A stretch of DNA of 28,232 nucleotides from JBFGCT01 sp041581055 (GCA_041581055.1 JBFGCT010000033.1:1-28232); one strand, 5' to 3'. Positions 14,251 through 23,042 are shown, numbered from the stretch's first letter. Numbers and translations are program-made. Notes: a model not told the origin generated them from the letters alone.

Positions 14251-16254
14251 ATGACCGAGCACGTCGACGGAGAACCCGCCGCACCGAACCCCCACACCGT
14301 GATCGCGGAGCGGCTGATCGACCGCCGCAGCTGGGTCTCGAGCCCCGCCGTGGCGCCCGACGGGAAGCGGGTCGCGTTCGTCGTCTCGACGACCGACCTG
14401 AAGGACAACACCACGCGGACCCGGGTCTGGATCGACGGCGGGCCGGCGACCGCCGGCGAGCACGACGGAAACCCGACGTGGTCGCCCGACGGCCGTCACC
14501 TGGCGTTCACCTCCCGCCGCGGGGAGAAGAAGGGCGAGAGCACGCTGCATGTGCTGCCCGTCGCCGCGCCCGGCGAGGTGCTGACGTTGTGCACGCTGCC
14601 GGAGGCGATCGGCGACGTGTCGTGGTCACCCGACGGGAGGTGGCTGGCGTTCGTCAGCCGCACGCGCCACGCCCGGTATGCGGAGAAGGACCAGTCGTGG
14701 CAATCGCCGCGCAAGGTCGAGCGGCTGCTGAGCCGGCTCAACGGCGAGGACTGGATCTTCGACCGCCCGGCGCACGTGTACGCCGTCGCCGCCGACGGCA
14801 CCGGGGCGCCCCGCAACCTGACGCCCGGCGAGTTCCAGCACGAGGGCACGTCGTGGCGGACCGACTCGTCGGCGGTGATCACCAGCGCCGGTCGGCACGA
14901 CACGTGGGACTCGGACTTCGCCATCGACCTCTACGAGGTCTCGCTCGACGCCGGCGTCGACCCGCGGCGGCTGACCGGCACGGACGGCGTCTATCACACG
15001 CCCTCGGTCTCACCGGATGGCACGAAGGTGGCGTTCATCGGATTCCCCGATCCGATGGTCTACCCGCAGAACGCCATGCTCGGCGTCGTTCCGATCGACA
15101 GCACGGGCGTGCCCGCGGCGGACGTCGTCTGGGCGTCACAGGCGCTCGACCGGACAATGGAGGGCGTCGAGGGCACGCCGACTCCGGCCTGGGAGAACGA
15201 CACGACCGCGCTCGTCGTCGCCGAGGACCGGGGCACAGCGCACGTCTACCGCGTGACCGCCGACGGTTCAGAGCCGCCCGTGCCGGTCACGATGGGGCCG
15301 TTCACGGTGTCCGGCCTGTCGGCCGCCGCCGGCACGGTGGCCACGGCGCGCACGACGGTGCAGATGCCGGCCGAGCTGTTCGTCGGCGAGGACCGCGTGT
15401 CCCACGTGGCCGACGGCCTCGTGCCGCATCTGCTCCCGAGTGAGCGGTTCACGGTGCCGACCACCGACGGCACGGACGAGATCGACTGCTGGATCATGCG
15501 ACCGGCCGGCTTCGACGAGTCGGCGCGGTACCCGGTGCTGCTCAACGTCCACGGCGGGCCGCACGCGCAGTACGGCGAGTACTTCTTCGACGAGGCGCAG
15601 ATGCAGGCGGCGGCGGGGTTCGTCGTCGTGTTCGGCAACCCGCGGGGTGGCAGCGGCCGGCACACCGGGTGGGGCCAGGCCATCTTGGGGCCCAAGCACC
15701 CGGTGCGCGCCGGGACGGGCTGGGCCACGGTCGACGTCGACGACGTGTTGGCGATCATCGACGGCGCCCTCGACCGTTACCCGTTCTGCGACCGCGGCCG
15801 CGTCGGGATGCTCGGCGGCTCCTACGGCGGGTACATGGCGACCTGGCTCGCCGCCCACCACGGTGACCGGTTCCGCGGGTTCTGCTCGGAGCGATCGGTC
15901 AACAACCTGCTGTCGTTCGAGTGGTCGGGCGACATCGCAACGGTGTTCCGGACCGAACACGGGCTGACCCACGTCGACGACCCCGGCGAGTACACCAGGC
16001 TGTCGCCGATCACGTATGTCGACGGCATCGACAAGCCGATGCTGATCATCCACTCCGAGGAGGATTGGCGCTGCCCGATCGTGCAGGCCGAGGAGCTGTG
16101 GATCGCGCTCAAGCTGCGCGGCAGGGAGGTCGACTTCTACCGCTTCCCCGGCGAGAACCACGAGCTGTCGAGGTCGGGCTCCGCGGTGCACCGGGTCCAG
16201 CGCGCCGAGATCATCCTCGACTGGTTCGCCGACAAGCTCAGACCGCCCGGATGA
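14251..16254 (+). CDS. S9 family prolyl oligopeptidase-type serine peptidase
   Basis: This 667-aa protein has an N-terminal beta-propeller (about 20-400) with WD40/TolB-like strands such as NPTWSPDGRHLAFTSRR and VSWSPDGRWLAFVSR, followed by an alpha/beta-hydrolase domain (about 420-667). The triad is S524 (GGSYGGY), D605 (HSEEDW) and H637 (GENHELSR). NVHGGPHAQYG provides the oxyanion region. This is the acylaminoacyl-peptidase / DPP-like branch that trims short or blocked peptides. There is no signal peptide, so it is cytoplasmic. The start is supported by TACGTT 7 nt upstream. A 7-bp hairpin at 16275-16294 follows. Confidence 0.92.
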   Translation: MTEHVDGEPAAPNPHTVIAERLIDRRSWVSSPAVAPDGKRVAFVVSTTDLKDNTTRTRVWIDGGPATAGEHDGNPTWSPDGRHLAFTSRRGEKKGESTLHVLPVAAPGEVLTLCTLPEAIGDVSWSPDGRWLAFVSRTRHARYAEKDQSWQSPRKVERLLSRLNGEDWIFDRPAHVYAVAADGTGAPRNLTPGEFQHEGTSWRTDSSAVITSAGRHDTWDSDFAIDLYEVSLDAGVDPRRLTGTDGVYHTPSVSPDGTKVAFIGFPDPMVYPQNAMLGVVPIDSTGVPAADVVWASQALDRTMEGVEGTPTPAWENDTTALVVAEDRGTAHVYRVTADGSEPPVPVTMGPFTVSGLSAAAGTVATARTTVQMPAELFVGEDRVSHVADGLVPHLLPSERFTVPTTDGTDEIDCWIMRPAGFDESARYPVLLNVHGGPHAQYGEYFFDEAQMQAAAGFVVVFGNPRGGSGRHTGWGQAILGPKHPVRAGTGWATVDVDDVLAIIDGALDRYPFCDRGRVGMLGGSYGGYMATWLAAHHGDRFRGFCSERSVNNLLSFEWSGDIATVFRTEHGLTHVDDPGEYTRLSPITYVDGIDKPMLIIHSEEDWRCPIVQAEELWIALKLRGREVDFYRFPGENHELSRSGSAVHRVQRAEIILDWFADKLRPPG

Positions 16255-16274
16255 CCCGTGCCGACGCTCCAACG

Positions 16275-16294
16275 CGCCCCGGCCGTTCGGGGCG
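16275..16294 (+). terminator. Possible terminator hairpin after S9 peptidase
   Basis: CGCCCCG (16275-16281) pairs with CGGGGCG (16288-16294) around a 6-nt loop, nested within the wider arms GACGCTCC (16263-16270) and GGAGCGTC (16314-16321). No T run follows. Confidence 0.4.
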
Positions 16295-16343
16295 GTCGAG
16301 GAGGACGAGCACGGGAGCGTCAACTCGGTGACGCCGGGCGACG

Positions 16344-16349
16344 TACTGT
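16344..16349 (+). promoter_or_regulatory. Probable -10 box of nitrobindin gene
   Basis: TACTGT ends 7 nt before ATG 16357; no Shine-Dalgarno sequence is present. Confidence 0.45.
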
Positions 16350-16356
16350 CAGCGCG

Positions 16357-16848
16357 ATGACGCCATCGCTCCATCCCGACGTCGCCGTCCTCTCCCCGTT
16401 GCTCGGCACATGGCACGGCGACGGCGACGGCGAGTATCCGACGATCGATCCGTTCGCCTACGTCGAGACGATCACGTTCGGTCATGCGGGCAAGCCGTTC
16501 CTCTCGTATCAGCAGCGGACCGTCGCGGCCGACGACGGGCGGCCGCTGCACGCCGAATCCGGCTACCTGCGGGCGCCGACGCTGCGGACCGTCGAGTTGG
16601 TGCTCGCCCATCCCACCGGCGTGGCCGAGATCGCCGAGGGCACGATCGAGGTCATCGGCGGGCGGTTGGTGCTCGAACTGCGGTCGTTCGCCATCGGGCG
16701 GACGGCCACGGCGAAGGAGGTGGAGGCCGTCGAGCGGACGATCACCGTCGCCGGCGACGAACTCGACTACACGCTGCGGATGGCCGCCGTGCAGCAGCCG
16801 ATGACCCACCACCTCGCGGCGACACTGCACCGGATGCCCCCCGCCTGA
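16357..16848 (+). CDS. Nitrobindin-like heme-binding beta-barrel protein
   Basis: This 163-aa protein shows the nitrobindin/THAP4-C (formerly DUF1794) pattern: an opening LSPLLGTWHGDGDGEYP, antiparallel beta strands throughout, and a closing MTHHLAATLHR, whose last histidine (H158) sits where the family's proximal heme ligand lies. Length and layout match the M. tuberculosis homologue Rv2717c. Family members bind ferric heme and react with nitric oxide or peroxynitrite. It is cytoplasmic, with no signal peptide. It is followed by the palindrome array at 16862-17036. Confidence 0.85.
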   Translation: MTPSLHPDVAVLSPLLGTWHGDGDGEYPTIDPFAYVETITFGHAGKPFLSYQQRTVAADDGRPLHAESGYLRAPTLRTVELVLAHPTGVAEIAEGTIEVIGGRLVLELRSFAIGRTATAKEVEAVERTITVAGDELDYTLRMAAVQQPMTHHLAATLHRMPPA

Positions 16849-16861
16849 CCCCGCCCACACC

Positions 16862-17036
16862 GTGATGCTTTGCGTCGCGATTTCGGCGACCCGCCCCGTC
16901 ACAATCGCGACGCAAACGGTGTGATGCTTTGCGTCGCGATTTCGGCGACCCGTCCCGTCACAATCGCGACGCAAACGTGGTGATGCTTTGCGTCGCGAAT
17001 TCGGCGACCCGCCCCGTCACAATCGCGACGCAAACG
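16862..17036. repeat. Three tandem palindromes, period 59 (array A)
   Basis: Units begin at 16862, 16921 and 16980. Each has a left arm TTTGCGTCGCGATT (third copy ends AATT), a 20-nt loop containing CGGCGACCCG, and a right arm AATCGCGACGCAAA. Arms of copy 1 are 16869-16882 and 16903-16916. The stem is a perfect 14 bp. The array lies between convergent genes, so it may end transcription in both directions or be a REP-like element. Confidence 0.9.
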
Positions 17037-17040
17037 AGGT

Positions 17041-17082
17041 GGGTGGTGGGTGGTGGAGGGTGGTGGTGTGGGGGGCGGGGGG
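17041..17082 (+). other. G-rich tract with quadruplex potential
   Basis: The plus strand contains at least four G3-or-longer runs separated by short T/G loops, ending in two G6 runs split by a C. It directly abuts the minus-strand stop codon at 17083. The pattern allows a G-quadruplex; a compositional accident is equally possible. Confidence 0.4.
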
Positions 17083-17895
17083 TCAGATGTGGCTGGAGCG
17101 GAGCAGCTCGGGGGCCATCGGGCACTCGGCGGCGAGCGCCGGCGGGCCGGCCGGCAGCCGGCCGGAGGGGCCCACCACGTCGCTGACCAGCGCGGTCGGC
17201 AGCACCTCGACGTCGAGCTCCCACGGGTCGGCGTCGGCGCCGAGCTCGTCGACCCGCCGGACCATCGCCTCGACCATCGGCGGCGGGAGCCGGCGGCCGA
17301 CACCGGCGACGAGCCAGACCGGCGTCCCCCACGCCGACGCGGCCGCCGCCAGCGTCGACGAGCCGAGTGGGACGATCGCCCGCGCGGCATCGACCGCCAA
17401 CGCCTCGACGAGCATGACGTCGACCGCCCGGGCGACCACACCGGCGGCGCCGGCGTCGACCAGCTCGACGTCGACATCATGCCGGTCGAGCCGGCGGACG
17501 AAACCGCTCGCCAGATGACCGGCGTCGAGGGCGACCACGCGCACGTCGCCGCGCCGGATCAGGCCGTCGCCGATCACGCAGGGCGCGCCGATCGTCGCCA
17601 CGGTGACGTCGTCGGCGAGGGCGGCCGCCAGCTCGACACCGGTGCGGTCGGCGCGCATCTGCTGCGCCAGCTCCCACACGGCCTCGGACGGCTCGGCCGA
17701 CGTGGACAGGTTGGCGCACAACCACCACAGCGCCCCCGTGAACGGGTGACGCTCGACGATCCGCCGGCAGGCGACGACGAGACCCGCCGGGTCGAAGTAC
17801 AGCGAGCCCAGCGCGTGGGCGGCTTCGTCGACGAGCGCCGCCGGGTCGGCGCCCTGTGCCCGGGCCACGTACCGGAGGTGCTCGATCGGGTGCAC
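17083..17895 (-). CDS. IF-2B-like (eIF2B/MtnA superfamily) protein
   Basis: The protein is 270 aa from GTG 17895, with TACCGT 7 nt upstream on its strand. The N-terminal half is helical. The second half has a Rossmann-like series: VTVATIGAPCVIGDG, VRVVALDAGHLASGFVRRL, VDVMLVEALAVDAARAIVPLGSSTLAAAASAWGTPVWLVAG. This order resembles the initiation-factor-2B / methylthioribose-1-phosphate isomerase superfamily, whose bacterial members isomerise sugar phosphates. Normal MtnA is longer (about 350 aa), so this is a shorter relative of unknown function. It is divergent from the thioredoxin-like gene. Confidence 0.5.
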   Translation of the reverse strand: MHPIEHLRYVARAQGADPAALVDEAAHALGSLYFDPAGLVVACRRIVERHPFTGALWWLCANLSTSAEPSEAVWELAQQMRADRTGVELAAALADDVTVATIGAPCVIGDGLIRRGDVRVVALDAGHLASGFVRRLDRHDVDVELVDAGAAGVVARAVDVMLVEALAVDAARAIVPLGSSTLAAAASAWGTPVWLVAGVGRRLPPPMVEAMVRRVDELGADADPWELDVEVLPTALVSDVVGPSGRLPAGPPALAAECPMAPELLRSSHI

Positions 17896-17902
17896 GACGA
17901 CG

Positions 17903-17908
17903 ACGGTA
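17903..17908 (-). promoter_or_regulatory. Probable -10 box of IF-2B-like gene
   Basis: TACCGT on the minus strand ends 7 nt before GTG 17895. Confidence 0.45.
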
Positions 17909-17965
17909 GCCGGGCCGAGCCGCGCCGCGGGCCCGATGAGATGGGAGGTCGCACCCCGGACTGGG

Positions 17966-17971
17966 TACGAT
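17966..17971 (+). promoter_or_regulatory. Probable -10 box of thioredoxin-like/hrpB operon
   Basis: TACGAT ends 8 nt before GTG 17980, which supports that start over an ATG at 17941. Confidence 0.45.
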
Positions 17972-17979
17972 CCCACGTC

Positions 17980-18492
17980 GTGGCCGACACGATCATCGCC
18001 AAGCTGCCGTCCGAACTGACGTTGACGCCGCTCACGGCCGACGGCACCGGTCAGTCCCGGCCGATCATGGACTGGCTGACGACGTTCCACCTGGCCTCGG
18101 TCGTGCTCGACCCGTACACGAACGAGAGCTCCTGGCTGCTGCGCACGGCGACCAATGTGCTCGAGCACTTCCGCGACTCCGACGCCCGGATCAACCTCGT
18201 CGTCACCGCCGGCGCCACCGACACGCGCACGTTCCTCGGGCCGCTGGCGCGGCGCTTCCTCGTGTTCTGCGACCCCGACCGCGCCGTGGTCAAGGCGATG
18301 AATCTCCGCGAGCTCCCGGCCTTCGTGTTCACCAGGGTCGACGGAGCGGTCGTGGCCTCGGCCGAGGGGTGGAACCCGGCGGAGTGGGCGGCGGTCGCCG
18401 ACGAGGTCGCGGCGTACACCTCGTGGACGTCGGTGACGATGCCGACCGCCGGCGACCCCGGCCCGTTCCGCGGTTCGCCGGCACTCGGCTGA
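17980..18492 (+). CDS. Thioredoxin-fold-like protein without redox cysteines
   Basis: The protein is 170 aa from GTG 17980. The middle looks like a thioredoxin-type fold: a strand INLVVTAGATD, a second strand RFLVFCDPDRAVVKAMNLRELPAFVFTRVDGAVVASAEGW with the characteristic cis-Pro-like LPAF, then a C-terminal helix (EWAAVADEVAAY). The CXXC motif is missing, so a simple disulfide reductase role is unlikely. The tail (TAGDPGPFRGSPALG) looks disordered. The hrpB start follows the stop by 3 bp, so it heads that operon. Assignment is by fold impression only. Confidence 0.5.
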   Translation: MADTIIAKLPSELTLTPLTADGTGQSRPIMDWLTTFHLASVVLDPYTNESSWLLRTATNVLEHFRDSDARINLVVTAGATDTRTFLGPLARRFLVFCDPDRAVVKAMNLRELPAFVFTRVDGAVVASAEGWNPAEWAAVADEVAAYTSWTSVTMPTAGDPGPFRGSPALG

Positions 18493-18495
18493 GCC

Positions 18496-20988
18496 GTGGC
18501 CGAACGGCCCGGGCTTCCCGACCTCCCGATCGTCGACGCCCTGCCGGCGTTGCGCGCCCACCTCGCCGACCCGGGCCGGGCCGTTCTCGTCGCGCCGCCC
18601 GGCGCCGGCAAGACCACCGTCGTCCCGTTGGCGTTGCTGGGCGAGCCATGGCTCGGGGAGCGGCGCATATTGATGCTCGAGCCGCGGCGGCTGGCGACCC
18701 GCGCCGCCGCCCGACGGATGGCCTCGACCACGGGCACGGCGGTCGGCGAGCTCGTCGGGTACCAGACCCGCGACGAACGGCGCATCGGGCCGGACGCCCG
18801 GATCGAGGTGGTGACCGAGGGGATCCTGACCCGGCGGCTGCAGCGCGACTCCGAACTTCCGGGCGTCGGCGCGGTGATCTTCGACGAGGTCCACGAGCGG
18901 AACCTCACGACCGACCTGGGGCTGGCGCTCACGCTCGACGTCATCGGGTCGATCCGGCCCGACCTGCGCCTCCTGGCGATGTCCGCGACGCCCGACATCG
19001 AGGGGTTGACGCGGCTGCTCGACGCCCCGGTGGCGGAGAGCGTCGGGCGAACGCACCCGGTCGAGATCCGGTGGCTTCCGCTCGACCGGTCGGGAGGCAA
19101 GCGCCGCGGGCGGCCACGCGTCGAGCCGGCCGTCGTGGCCGCGGTGCTCCGGGCGCTCGCCGAACAGGACGGCGACGTCCTCGTCTTCCTCCCGGGGATC
19201 GGCGAGATCCGTCGAACGGAGGCCCAACTCAACGACGCCCTCGCGCCCGGCGTGGACGTGTTCCCGCTCGCCGGCGCGCTCGCGCTCGGCGACCAGGACG
19301 CCGCGCTCGCCCCGGCCGAGCCCGGCCGGCGGCGGGTCGTGCTGTCGACCGACATCGCCGAGACGTCGCTCACCGTCGATGGTGTCCGCGTCGTGGTCGA
19401 CGCCGGCCTGTCCCGCGAGCCGCGCTTCGACGCCCGCACGGGGATGACCCGCCTGACCACGGTTGCGGCCAGCCGCGCCTCGGCCGATCAGCGCGCCGGG
19501 CGGGCCGGCCGGACCGAGCCGGGGGCCGCCTACCGGCTGTGGAGCAAGCTCGAGCACGGCGCGCGGGCGCGGCACCGCTCGCCCGAGATCCTGCAGTCCG
19601 ATCTGGCCGGCCTGGCCCTCGAGCTGGCGGCGTGGGGCGGTGGCGCCGAGCTGTCGTTCATCGACGAGCCGCCGAGCGGCGCGTTGCGCCACGCGGCCGA
19701 GCTGCTGGACGATCTGTACGCCACCGACCCCGACGACGGGAGCATCACACCGCTCGGCCGGCGGATGCTCGGGCTGCCGGTCCACCCCCGCCTGGCGCGG
19801 ATGATCGCCGTCGACCAATCCCCGCTGGCCTGCGTCGTCGCCGCGCTCGTCGACGAGCGCGACATCTTCCGCGGCCGCCCCGACGACCTGCCGGCCGACC
19901 TCGCCCTCCGGGTGGACGCCGTCACCGGGGCCGCCGGTTTCGACATGGCCGATCGCGGCGCGGTCCACCGGCTCCGCGATCGAGCCGGCGACCTCGCCCG
20001 GCGGGCGGGAATCGCGTTCGACCTGGGCGGGATCGCCCGCGACCGCAGTGGGGCGGTCCTGCTCCTCGCCTATCCGGACCGCATCGCCGCGGCCCGCCGC
20101 CGCGGGCAGTTCCAGCTGCGGTCGGGCGCGGGCGCGTGGCTCCCCGACGACGACCCGCTGGCCGCCGAGCCGTTCCTGGTCGCCGCCGACCTCGACGGAC
20201 GCCGCGACCGGGCGCGCATCCGGCTGGCGGCCGCGGTCGACGCCGCCGAGGTCGTCGCCGGCTTCGGGCCGGCGATCGTCGAGCAGCGGACCGTGGCCTG
20301 GGACGCCGACCGCAACGACGTCGTGGCGTCGGTCGAGCGCCGCCTCGGGGCGATCCGCCTCGGTCGTCAGGTCGAGCGGCCCGGGCCCGGCCCCGACACG
20401 ACCGCCGCGCTGCTCGCCAGGGTCCGGCTGTCGCAGCTCGACGAGTTGCGCTGGACCAAGGCGGCCCGATCGCTGCGGGCGCGGGTCGACTTCCTCCACC
20501 GCGCGGTGGGGGCGCCGTGGCCCGACTGGTCGATCGCGAACCTCCTCGCCACCCTCGACGACTGGCTCGCCCCGTACCTGACCGGCGCCACCGGGCGCGG
20601 CGACCTGCAACGGCTCGACCTGGTGACCGTGTTGCGATCCCAGTTGCCTTGGCCCGAGGGCGCCGAGCTCGACCGGCTGACGCCGACCGGGCTCGACCTC
20701 CCGTCCGGGCGCGAGGTCGCCATCGACTACGCCGGCGAGCAGCCGACCGCCGCGGTGCGCGTCCAGGATCTGTTCGGTGTCACCGAGCACCCGACCGCCG
20801 GCGGCCGGCCGATCCGGCTGCAGCTGCTCTCCCCCGCCGACCGCCCGATCCAGGTCACCTCCGACCTCCCCGGCTTCTGGGCCGGCTCGTGGGCGGAGGT
20901 GCGCAAAGAGATGGCCGGCCGCTATCCCAAGCACCGTTGGCCGGACGACCCGGCCACCGCCGACCCGAAGCGCCTCAAGGATCGATGA
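18496..20988 (+). CDS. hrpB: ATP-dependent helicase HrpB
   Basis: This 830-aa DEAH-type superfamily 2 helicase has Walker A APPGAGKT (33-40), Walker B DEVH (130-133), SAT (163-165) and motif VI QRAGRAGR (332-339). The C-terminal HrpB domain ends in the characteristic YPKHRWPDDP. Full length is normal. HrpB helicases are presumed RNA helicases of unclear role. GTG 18496 follows the previous stop by 3 bp, and its own stop overlaps the TauE/SafE start (ATGA, 20985-20988), so it is the middle gene of a three-gene operon. Confidence 0.93.
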   Translation: MAERPGLPDLPIVDALPALRAHLADPGRAVLVAPPGAGKTTVVPLALLGEPWLGERRILMLEPRRLATRAAARRMASTTGTAVGELVGYQTRDERRIGPDARIEVVTEGILTRRLQRDSELPGVGAVIFDEVHERNLTTDLGLALTLDVIGSIRPDLRLLAMSATPDIEGLTRLLDAPVAESVGRTHPVEIRWLPLDRSGGKRRGRPRVEPAVVAAVLRALAEQDGDVLVFLPGIGEIRRTEAQLNDALAPGVDVFPLAGALALGDQDAALAPAEPGRRRVVLSTDIAETSLTVDGVRVVVDAGLSREPRFDARTGMTRLTTVAASRASADQRAGRAGRTEPGAAYRLWSKLEHGARARHRSPEILQSDLAGLALELAAWGGGAELSFIDEPPSGALRHAAELLDDLYATDPDDGSITPLGRRMLGLPVHPRLARMIAVDQSPLACVVAALVDERDIFRGRPDDLPADLALRVDAVTGAAGFDMADRGAVHRLRDRAGDLARRAGIAFDLGGIARDRSGAVLLLAYPDRIAAARRRGQFQLRSGAGAWLPDDDPLAAEPFLVAADLDGRRDRARIRLAAAVDAAEVVAGFGPAIVEQRTVAWDADRNDVVASVERRLGAIRLGRQVERPGPGPDTTAALLARVRLSQLDELRWTKAARSLRARVDFLHRAVGAPWPDWSIANLLATLDDWLAPYLTGATGRGDLQRLDLVTVLRSQLPWPEGAELDRLTPTGLDLPSGREVAIDYAGEQPTAAVRVQDLFGVTEHPTAGGRPIRLQLLSPADRPIQVTSDLPGFWAGSWAEVRKEMAGRYPKHRWPDDPATADPKRLKDR

Positions 20989-21713
20989 TCCTCGGCCTCG
21001 ACTGGGTCGTGGCGCTGGCGTGCCTCGTGGTCATCTTCGTCGGCGCCACCGTGCAGTCGTCGATCGGCATCGGCATGGGCATGATCGCCGCGCCGTTGCT
21101 CGCGCTCGCCGACAGCGCGTTCATCCCGGCCGTGATCGTCATCGCCGTGCTGCCGCTCACCTTGGCCGTGTCCTGGGCGGACCGCGACCACATCCAGGGC
21201 CGCGGCGTGGGCGTCGCGCTGATCGGCCGGCTGCCCGGCGCGGTCGTCGGCGCGCTCGTGGCCGCAGCCTTGTCGGCCGAGCTGCTCGGCGTGCTCGTCG
21301 CGGCGTCGGTGCTGGCGGCGGTCGTCGCCTCGCTGGTGACCCACCGCTTCGAGCCGACCGACGGCCATCTCGGCGCCGCCGGATTCGCGTCGGGCTTCAC
21401 CGGCACGGCGACGGGCGTCGGCGGCCCGCCGATGGCGCTCACATATCAACACGCCGACCCGCTCGTCATGCGCGCCTCGCTCTCGGCGTTCTTCGCCGTC
21501 GGCGCGGTCATGTCGCTGATCGCGCTCGCCTCCACCGGTCAGGTCAGCACGCACCAGCTCCAGCTCGCGGCGATGCTCGCCCCCGGCGTTTTGCTCGGCG
21601 TGGCGGCGGCGCGCGTGCTCGGCGAACTGCTCGACCCGCGGGTCGTCCGCCCGACGGTGCTGGTCGTCTGCACGGCCTCGTCGCTCGCCCTGCTCGCCCG
21701 CGTGATCCTGTGA
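20985..21713 (+). CDS. TauE/SafE-family membrane transporter
   Basis: This 242-aa, almost entirely hydrophobic protein has about seven or eight membrane helices. It shows the duplicated family pattern: SSIGIGMGMIAAPLLAL near the N-terminus and SGFTGTATGVGGPPMAL after the midpoint, each followed by helices. Members export or import small anions, often organosulfur or sulfite compounds; the substrate here is unknown. The start overlaps the hrpB stop. The final codons and stop are inside an 8-bp tandem repeat (21702-21764), so unit-number changes could alter the C-terminus. Confidence 0.85.
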   Translation: MILGLDWVVALACLVVIFVGATVQSSIGIGMGMIAAPLLALADSAFIPAVIVIAVLPLTLAVSWADRDHIQGRGVGVALIGRLPGAVVGALVAAALSAELLGVLVAASVLAAVVASLVTHRFEPTDGHLGAAGFASGFTGTATGVGGPPMALTYQHADPLVMRASLSAFFAVGAVMSLIALASTGQVSTHQLQLAAMLAPGVLLGVAAARVLGELLDPRVVRPTVLVVCTASSLALLARVIL

Positions 21714-21764
21714 TCGTGTGATCCTGTGATCGAGTGATCGAGTGATCGAGTGATCGAGTGATCG
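21702..21764 (+). repeat. 8-bp tandem repeat at a gene end
   Basis: Eight units of GTGATCGA-type sequence run in tandem: GTGATCCT, GTGATCGT, GTGATCCT, then four GTGATCGA and a partial unit. The TauE/SafE stop (21711-21713) lies in the second unit. Every unit contains GATC. Confidence 0.9.
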
Positions 21765-21790
21765 TTCCAGCGAGCGGCCGAACTGCCACG

Positions 21791-21796
21791 TATGGT
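21791..21796 (+). promoter_or_regulatory. Probable -10 box of secreted-protein gene
   Basis: TATGGT ends 8 nt before GTG 21805, the leaderless layout. Confidence 0.4.
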
Positions 21797-21804
21797 GTTC
21801 GCAG

Positions 21805-22989
21805 GTGAGACGAACGAGTGGTTGGCGACCCTGGCGATCGACGGTGTGGGCGATCGCCGTGCTCGGCGTCGCCGCGGCGCTCGCCGTCGTCGCGCCGGCC
21901 GGCCCGGACGACGACCGGTTGGTCGCCGCCGCCGGCGCGACGTGCGTCGGCTCGACCAGCCCGGCCGACCTGACCGCGCTCTTCAACCGCGAGCCCGACG
22001 GTCTGCTCGGTGCGGACTATCAGCGGGCGCTGCAATTGCCGGACGGCCGCGTGCTCTGGACGTTCCAGGACGCGCTCATCCGGACCGGCGCGACGGAGCG
22101 TCTGGTGCACAACGCCGCGCTCGTCCAGACCGGGACGTGCTTCGAGCGCCTGGGCTCCGGGGCCGGCGAGGCGGCCTCGTGGCTGCTCCCGAACGAGACG
22201 GTGCCCTACTCGCGGTGGTTCTGGCCGCTCGACGCCACCGTCTCGGACGGCCTCGTCTGGGTGTTCCTGGCCGAGATGGTCGAACGCGGGCCGTTGTACC
22301 TGTCGATCACCGAGCCCGTCGCGACGCGGGTGGTGGCGCTCGACCCGAACAGCCTGCAGCCGGTCGGGAGCGGCTACCCGGCCAACCGCAGCGCCGACCT
22401 GTACGGCTTCTCGATCGCCGAGGACGACCAGTGGACGTATCTCTACGCCCAATGCCATCGCCAGTTCGGCTGGGACCCGACGATCTTCGGGACGAACGGG
22501 CACGACAACTCGTGCTCGGCCGACGTCACGGTCGGGCGGGTGCCCCGGGGGCGCGTGCTCGACCCGCCCGCGTACTGGGACGGCGCATCGTGGCAATCCG
22601 ATCCCGCCCGCGCCGTCACCGTCATGCCGAAGGGCCGGCGGGTGATCAACCCGGCGCAGGTGATGTGGACCGGGGACGAGTTCCTCGCGGTCACCAAGGA
22701 GGGCGACTGGCTGGGGTCCACGATCTACCTCGATCGGGCGCCGGCGGCGCAGGGCCCGTGGTCGAACTACGGCCGCATGCCGGCGATCCCGAAGTGCGCG
22801 CCGAGCGTCTGCAACACGTACTTCGCGTCCTGGATACCGCCCGTCCTGCCCGGCGGCGACCTGGTCGTCGGGCTGTCGCACAACCGGTGGGACGGCCGTC
22901 CCTCGTCGGTCTATCGGCCGACGTTCCTGCAGGTGCCGAGCCCCGGCGACCACCCGTTCGCGCTGCGCTGCTCGCTCGTCGACTGCTGA
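21805..22989 (+). CDS. Exported hypothetical protein, possible beta-propeller
   Basis: This 394-aa protein has a basic start (MRRTSGWRPWRST) and a hydrophobic segment at about 13-32, so it is exported or membrane-anchored. The mature part is rich in aromatic beta-strand blocks: LQLPDGRVLWTFQDALI, LVHNAALVQTGTCFERL, VSDGLVWVFLAEM, NPAQVMWTGDEFLAVTKEGD, YLDRAPAAQGPWSNYG. These resemble five-bladed propeller proteins of the DUF4185/DUF5005 or GH43-like type, but I cannot see a glycosidase triad with confidence. Eight cysteines in the mature part suggest disulfides. Start at GTG 21805 is supported by TATGGT. Confidence 0.55.
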   Translation: MRRTSGWRPWRSTVWAIAVLGVAAALAVVAPAGPDDDRLVAAAGATCVGSTSPADLTALFNREPDGLLGADYQRALQLPDGRVLWTFQDALIRTGATERLVHNAALVQTGTCFERLGSGAGEAASWLLPNETVPYSRWFWPLDATVSDGLVWVFLAEMVERGPLYLSITEPVATRVVALDPNSLQPVGSGYPANRSADLYGFSIAEDDQWTYLYAQCHRQFGWDPTIFGTNGHDNSCSADVTVGRVPRGRVLDPPAYWDGASWQSDPARAVTVMPKGRRVINPAQVMWTGDEFLAVTKEGDWLGSTIYLDRAPAAQGPWSNYGRMPAIPKCAPSVCNTYFASWIPPVLPGGDLVVGLSHNRWDGRPSSVYRPTFLQVPSPGDHPFALRCSLVDC

Positions 22990-23042
22990 GCGCCCTCGCT
23001 CACACTTCGGGTTCGGACCGGCCGGCGTGCCAGAGTCCCGTT

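Noticed and set aside
16862..17036. CRISPR array
   Set aside because: The whole unit, loop included, is repeated. There are no unique spacers, only three copies, and no cas genes; the nuclease at 8981 is not linked.
17896..20934. Long minus-strand open frame opposite hrpB
   Set aside because: It is the mirror of hrpB's codon bias. Only the part from GTG 17895 downstream has protein-like sequence and a promoter.
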